Source: Maribacter arenosus
GTDB taxonomy: Bacteria; Bacteroidota; Bacteroidia; Flavobacteriales; Flavobacteriaceae
NCBI RefSeq assembly: GCF_014610845.1
Contig: NZ_JABTCG010000003.1
Span: forward strand, 124,001-188,000
Length of the DNA: 64,000 nucleotides
Reading direction: 5' to 3'
A program made the translations under genes and the position numbers. Under the pieces are notes generated by a model. That model did no database searches. It had not been told where the DNA came from and worked only from the letters and a program-made list of their open reading frames with translations. Every line of letters begins with the position of its first letter. Within the stretch, counting starts at the first letter, position 1. Shown here piece by piece: positions 59,534 to 64,000 of this stretch.

Positions 59534-61282
59534 ATGAATGGTAAAATAAAAAAATTACTGGTTGTATTGCTGGCAATGGGATTGGTAATTCTTGTATTTT
59601 ATCCGAATAGGTTAAACAGATACGTTAAAAGAAAATTTCGGGCATATGCCACTACGCCCAAAGGTACTATGGAAGGGGTTATGTTCCAAAAAATAGTATT
59701 GGGCGAAGGGGTCAAGGGGCAGTTTACCAGTTTGTTGATCGGCCCCGATGATAAATTGTATGCAGCTGCCATAGATGGAAAGATCAGGCGGTTTCTGTTT
59801 TTGCCTTCAGGGGATTTACAGTTGGAACATACGTTTCAACCGTTTGGGGAGGCTTCAAAATTAACCATTGGCCTGGCTTTTGATCCAGCCTCGAGATCGG
59901 ATAGTTTGATCGTTTGGACCACCTATTCGGAAGTTCCTACGAGTTGGGTAACGTTTGCCGATGCTCCAAAGGTTTATGATACATCCAAGTGGGCGGGTAG
60001 TATGGCGCGTATGCATTTGGACGATACGACCGACAAAGTCCTTAAAAATGAATGGGTCATCAAAGACCTACCCCTATTTGGTCCGAACCATGAAAATTTT
60101 GCCAATTCCATCGCCTTTGGGCCCGATGGAAAGCTCTATTTTGGACAAGGGGCGAATACGGGTATGGGGTTATGCGATTGCGAGGAGCATCAGGAGCCAT
60201 CCCGGGAGGCCTTATTATCCGGTGCTGTTTTATGTCTTGATCCCAACAAACTTCCACAAACGTTACCCCTTTCGGTCAAAACCTCCGACGGCGGGGGAAG
60301 TTATGACCCCTATCAAGATATAGCGCCTTTAAAGATATATGCCACGGGCCTAAGAAATGCCTATGATTTGGTTTGGCATAGCAATGGTCAACTCTATGCA
60401 ACCATCAATGGCTCTGGGGGAAATGAAAATACCCCGACCTCAGATCCTGGATCCCCTTATTATATTCCCCCATATACAACCATTGATTATACCGGCCCAA
60501 AAAATATCCCGGCTGTTAGGGGCGCCCAACCCGATCAAAATGATTTTATGGCACGGGTAGAGCAGGGCGGGTATTATGGGCACCCCAACCCCCTTAGGGC
60601 AGAGTACGTCCTGAACCATGGGGATGCGGATGTGGATAATTATGAATACAATGGGGTAGCACCGGATGTGAATTTTAGGGGATTTGCCTATGATTTTGGC
60701 CCCCACATTGCCCCTACCGGCATTATGGAATATAAAAGTGAAACTTTTAACGGGAAGTTACAAGGGTGCTTGATTGTAGCCCGGATGGGACGGAACGATT
60801 TGGTAATTGTCAAACCGGGTGGTGAAAAATTGGATATTGTAAACGATTATAACGGAGCCACAGTGGGGTTGAAAGTAGGGAGTGGACCCTTGGATGTGGT
60901 AGAAGATACCAAAACAGGGAATCTTTATGTATCGGAATTCGGGAACGGGACGATCACCTTATTCCATCCTATCGAAAAGGAAACCGATAGGCTTGTGCAT
61001 GATAGGGTTGATTCATCAAAAGAAATAATGGATCCTTTGGAAGGGGGGAGGCTGATTTATAAGCAAAATTGCCAGATTTGCCACGGGGCAGAAGGGCAAG
61101 GGGCCATAGGACCCAGTTTGGTCGATGGGGAATGGATTTATGGCAAAGAAGATATGATGCGAATCATCGAAAATGGATCGGAAAAAGGGACCATGCCCGC
61201 ATGGAAAGATACCCTTTCGAATAAAGAAACCAATTGGGTGGTACGGTATGTTTTATCTTTGGAAAAACGGGAAAAGGAATAA
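59534..61282 (+). CDS. Membrane-anchored sorbosone-dehydrogenase-like propeller with cytochrome c domain
   Basis: 582 residues. An N-terminal hydrophobic helix (about 6-26) anchors the protein facing the periplasm. Residues 50-480 are a beta-propeller like PQQ-dependent glucose/sorbosone dehydrogenases: FTSLLIGPDDKLYAAAIDGK, NHENFANSIAFGPDGKLYFG, YATGLRNAYDLVWHSNGQLY. A C-terminal cytochrome c domain has the heme motif CQICH (Cys513, Cys516, His517) and TMPAWKD, whose Met is the likely sixth ligand. The protein would oxidise a sugar or similar substrate and pass electrons to the respiratory chain. It follows the GT2 gene by 33 bases, but a role in the polymer is not clear. Confidence 0.82.
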   Translation: MNGKIKKLLVVLLAMGLVILVFYPNRLNRYVKRKFRAYATTPKGTMEGVMFQKIVLGEGVKGQFTSLLIGPDDKLYAAAIDGKIRRFLFLPSGDLQLEHTFQPFGEASKLTIGLAFDPASRSDSLIVWTTYSEVPTSWVTFADAPKVYDTSKWAGSMARMHLDDTTDKVLKNEWVIKDLPLFGPNHENFANSIAFGPDGKLYFGQGANTGMGLCDCEEHQEPSREALLSGAVLCLDPNKLPQTLPLSVKTSDGGGSYDPYQDIAPLKIYATGLRNAYDLVWHSNGQLYATINGSGGNENTPTSDPGSPYYIPPYTTIDYTGPKNIPAVRGAQPDQNDFMARVEQGGYYGHPNPLRAEYVLNHGDADVDNYEYNGVAPDVNFRGFAYDFGPHIAPTGIMEYKSETFNGKLQGCLIVARMGRNDLVIVKPGGEKLDIVNDYNGATVGLKVGSGPLDVVEDTKTGNLYVSEFGNGTITLFHPIEKETDRLVHDRVDSSKEIMDPLEGGRLIYKQNCQICHGAEGQGAIGPSLVDGEWIYGKEDMMRIIENGSEKGTMPAWKDTLSNKETNWVVRYVLSLEKREKE

Positions 61283-61488
61283 GTTGGTACACAGCAAATA
61301 ACTAGACTATCTACCGATATAGGTGTAATTGGTGTTTAACGAACATAAAATTTGAAACTTTTGGCACCTCTCCCCAGGGTTGGTGGCGATATAACTCTGA
61401 TGATAACCCTAAGCGCTCAAAATATAATCTTTCAGTTAGGATTCTGGGAACCTGAAAATCCTGATCTAGGATTCAAATTAAAATGTTT

Positions 61489-63750
61489 CTAATTGCCAAC
61501 CGTTGTACGCCCTAAAACCAATTCAACCAAAATCTTCCCCTGATTATCGAAATCGTCATTGGCTACCAAATATAGGGCTTGACTCGAGGTATGGGCGGTG
61601 GTACTGCTGAAGGTTTTGGAAATGCTGCCCGTAATAGCGGAGATTTCAGTTAGCCAAGAGTTACTGCTGGTACTGTTACCACTGGTCGACAAATAGACTT
61701 CCAACCCGTCTTCCAAAGCCTCAAGGGTCGTTAAATTTACACGCTGCACGTAAAGATTCCTTGGGATATTAAGATTTAATAACTGGCTAGTCCCACTCCC
61801 TAATTCGACTTCCTCGGTACGTGTCCAAGCATCCTGTTTTACTGTACTTTCCTGCTCAATGGTAAACCCGTTAGCGGTGTCGATTATTTTGGCATAATTG
61901 TCATTGGTATTGGAAGCATATTGTAAAAGCATACGAATAGACAGCCCTTCAGGATCATCACTGATATCCCGCCACCCATTGACTTCGATCTCATAGTGAT
62001 TGTTGGCCCCGTTGTCCAAGGTTTCATTATTATGATAGACTACAGCTTTATAAGTTTCCGTTCCCGTATGGTTCTGAATGTTAAGACTTGAATTTAAAAT
62101 TGTATTGTTAGAGCCACTGATGCCAAAGGGGCCATGTGGGGTGTGTAAAAGTTCATTGACATAAACATGCACATTGTCCATGGTGACGTAATCGCCTCCT
62201 GTTACATCCAAAGGATAACGCTCCAAGATTTCAGAATTATCTTTTATGGTCATGTTTTCAAAAGTCACATTGGTTAAATCTCCCACAAAACGTAATGAAG
62301 TAAATCCAAAAGTTGGATTAAAAATGTCTATGGTACTTTCTGCATAGATATTTTTAAAAACGCCGTTCGTTATTCCTCCTAAATCCCCTAATCCATCCCT
62401 TCGGAATGATTTATAATTGTCAACATATACATTTGATGCTCCTATTAACTTCAATGAATTACAATATCCACCACCACCTCTGACGTCTGAATTGCCTACA
62501 TATTTTCCATGATCATATACATTTCTGATACTAATATTACTAGGGTCATAGTCCAAAGACCCGTCTTCATTTAAATAGAATAAATGAGGTGGGGGAAATG
62601 TATAGTTTACCCAACCTATATTTGTTCCTTGTGCTGTTTGTACATCCGAATATCTGAAAGAATTCAATCCATCTACGGCCAACCCAATTACAGGCCCTTG
62701 AATACCCATTATAACCCCATCAAGAACCATATTTGTAAGGGTTACATTCCGACATATATCTGTTGTACCTCCGGAACTTGTGATTGTTTGATTGTCCGCA
62801 TACTGCTCTTTAAATTTAATGCCCATTAGAATAAATGTATCAGCCGTATCCCCTTTGGCTACAAAATTCACCCCATCAAAAGTGATATTCTTGCTTGCAT
62901 CAAAAAGGAACATTGCCGTAAAGTCGGTAGCCGAAATAGTTTTAGCGTTGACACCAGATTCAAATACAACGTTCCTGTATGTTTCCATGTAATTTTTAAT
63001 AGCAGTATTATTAGCATACCTATCACTATTCGTAAAATCTGTTGACGCGTTATAGGCGTTATCGTATAAGAATGTTACATTTTTAATTGTTATACCATCG
63101 GCTAAAATACCCTGAAAAGCAGGGGAAAGTATTTGATTTACTATAATATTGACATCATTTGCCCCTTCTATCCAAGTGTTGTCCTCCAAGAATATCGATT
63201 TTGTGCCGGTTTCCTCAACATCTAAAAAGATGTCTTTTTCTACCAATACTTTTAATCCTAAGGTATTGGCATGGGCCAATGTGGCCACAAAGGCTTCCCT
63301 GTCATCGGTAACCCCATCCATAGCGGCCCCAAACCAATAGGGCATGATATAGTCATTTTCAAAGGTGCCTGTAAGCGATATCGCATCAAATACTTGAGAA
63401 GAACCCTGGGAGGCAATTAGGGTTTCACTGCCCGTAAGGGTGCCGTTGGTCAATTCGCCCCCATTAAAATAGAGGGTCACGCCTTCAGGTAAGCGTATAC
63501 TTGCTTCTTCCAGATCAAAAGATCCCGTAATTTCCCAAACGGTATTTTCGTAACCTTCCGGTATATTGGTCCAGTCAAAATCCGAGGGTATACGTAAGGC
63601 GTTTTCTAAATCAATAACACTTATATATTCAGGGTTTTCCTCAATGATGTAATCCGTAAACAAATCAGAATCCTTTGCACAGGAATAATGAAACACAAGT
63701 ACACAAATAAATAAAATAGCATGGAAGGGGTAGCTGGGGCGATATTTCAT
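61489..63750 (-). CDS. Large right-handed beta-helix lipoprotein (pectate-lyase-like fold)
   Basis: 753 residues from ATG at 63748-63750, chosen because the lipoprotein signal MKYRPSYPFHAILFICVLVF ending HYSCAKD (Cys24) starts there. The middle (about 120-560) has repeated short strand patterns such as ITIKNVTFLYDN, NVTLTNMVLDGVI, LIGASNVYVDNYKSF, FENMTIKDNSEI and VTMDNVHVYVN, typical of right-handed parallel beta-helices of lyases and glycoside hydrolases. MDGVTDDREAFVATLAHANT matches the usual pectate-lyase-superfamily start. The C-terminal 150 residues look like a separate beta-sandwich. Probably a surface polysaccharide lyase or hydrolase; the substrate is unknown. It faces the propeller gene. 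Confidence 0.75.
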   Translation of the reverse strand: MKYRPSYPFHAILFICVLVFHYSCAKDSDLFTDYIIEENPEYISVIDLENALRIPSDFDWTNIPEGYENTVWEITGSFDLEEASIRLPEGVTLYFNGGELTNGTLTGSETLIASQGSSQVFDAISLTGTFENDYIMPYWFGAAMDGVTDDREAFVATLAHANTLGLKVLVEKDIFLDVEETGTKSIFLEDNTWIEGANDVNIIVNQILSPAFQGILADGITIKNVTFLYDNAYNASTDFTNSDRYANNTAIKNYMETYRNVVFESGVNAKTISATDFTAMFLFDASKNITFDGVNFVAKGDTADTFILMGIKFKEQYADNQTITSSGGTTDICRNVTLTNMVLDGVIMGIQGPVIGLAVDGLNSFRYSDVQTAQGTNIGWVNYTFPPPHLFYLNEDGSLDYDPSNISIRNVYDHGKYVGNSDVRGGGGYCNSLKLIGASNVYVDNYKSFRRDGLGDLGGITNGVFKNIYAESTIDIFNPTFGFTSLRFVGDLTNVTFENMTIKDNSEILERYPLDVTGGDYVTMDNVHVYVNELLHTPHGPFGISGSNNTILNSSLNIQNHTGTETYKAVVYHNNETLDNGANNHYEIEVNGWRDISDDPEGLSIRMLLQYASNTNDNYAKIIDTANGFTIEQESTVKQDAWTRTEEVELGSGTSQLLNLNIPRNLYVQRVNLTTLEALEDGLEVYLSTSGNSTSSNSWLTEISAITGSISKTFSSTTAHTSSQALYLVANDDFDNQGKILVELVLGRTTVGN

Positions 63751-64000
63751 AGCAAAGCGGAGAGTTAAAAAATCAAACAGGTATATTTTGGGGTTTAAAA
63801 TCATTTAAAAAAATACATATTCACATTGAATACTGGTAAATGCCCGATAAAATGCAGAATCAAAATGACTATCAGTGTGGTTGAACGATGAAATAGTTTT
63901 GGAGGATTGAAATTTTATTGCAGAGGAGGGGAATAAGTTAGTATTTTTCATAGCCCTTGAAATATCGTTTTAATGTCTTTAGGTTATTTATTTTAATATT

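Noticed and set aside
63751-63804. 18-residue N-terminal extension of the beta-helix lipoprotein
   Set aside because: The lipoprotein signal begins at the internal Met at 63750; the extension would hide it.

Overview
The window comes from a marine, alga-associated member of the Bacteroidota, most likely a Flavobacteriaceae species of the Zobellia/Maribacter/Arenibacter kind. The reasons are the AT-rich coding style, many lipoprotein signal peptides, scattered TANNTTTG (-7 type) promoter boxes, a UpxY/NusG-like gene in front of an exopolysaccharide locus, and a dense group of sulfatases and fucosidases. The genus is an inference. I saw no rRNA, tRNA, CRISPR array or phage.

1-12.8 kb is mostly housekeeping. 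It starts with a NamZ-like gene cut by the window edge and a LolE-like permease. Next come a CotH kinase, an aldose 1-epimerase-like protein, a DinB-like protein and an acetyltransferase, then a large uncharacterised protein with a nitronate-monooxygenase-like motif. A sulfur module follows: SulP permease, persulfide dioxygenase with two rhodanese domains, and DUF2892. It is followed by a string of very small membrane proteins. An exonuclease/GIY-YIG fusion closes the region; its real N-terminus appears to begin at a CTG codon.

13.0-30.0 kb is a same-strand set of exported polysaccharide-degrading enzymes: sulfatase, SGNH acetylesterase, GH95, GH29, sulfatase, an alpha-galactosidase-like enzyme, GH16, a multidomain GH29 and a metallophosphoesterase. 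The likely target is a sulfated, fucose- or L-galactose-bearing algal glycan. No SusC/SusD pair is present. The three large gaps in this cluster are filled by repeat elements. One is a paired hairpin, one is a field of about ten related hairpins around a small GIY-YIG nuclease gene, and one is a pair of 57-58 bp repeats around a DUF559 nuclease-like gene.

30.4-59.5 kb is an exopolysaccharide locus. A stand-alone sugar transferase on the minus strand and a broken VanZ-like gene precede it. The main run is UpxY, gmd, a GxxExxY gene, GDP-fucose synthase, a second sugar transferase, Wzc-like kinase, Wzx-like flippase, many GT4 glycosyltransferases, a GT32-like and a CgeB-like transferase, a chimeric remnant, a Wzy-like polymerase, VanZ, a CapK-like ligase, a WcaF-like acetyltransferase and a GT2. 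Together these would make GDP-L-fucose, build a fucose-containing repeat unit on undecaprenyl phosphate, flip it and polymerise it. No outer-membrane Wza protein is in the window.

59.5-64 kb holds a membrane-anchored sugar-dehydrogenase-like propeller fused to cytochrome c, and a large beta-helix lipoprotein on the minus strand.

The most interesting pattern is that three small genes of nuclease-like families (GIY-YIG, DUF559, GxxExxY) each sit inside their own distinct repeat. The GIY-YIG-linked hairpins keep fixed outer arms while their inner stems differ and stay self-complementary. These look like nuclease-associated REP/REPIN-type elements and are the best candidate here for an undescribed mobile system.
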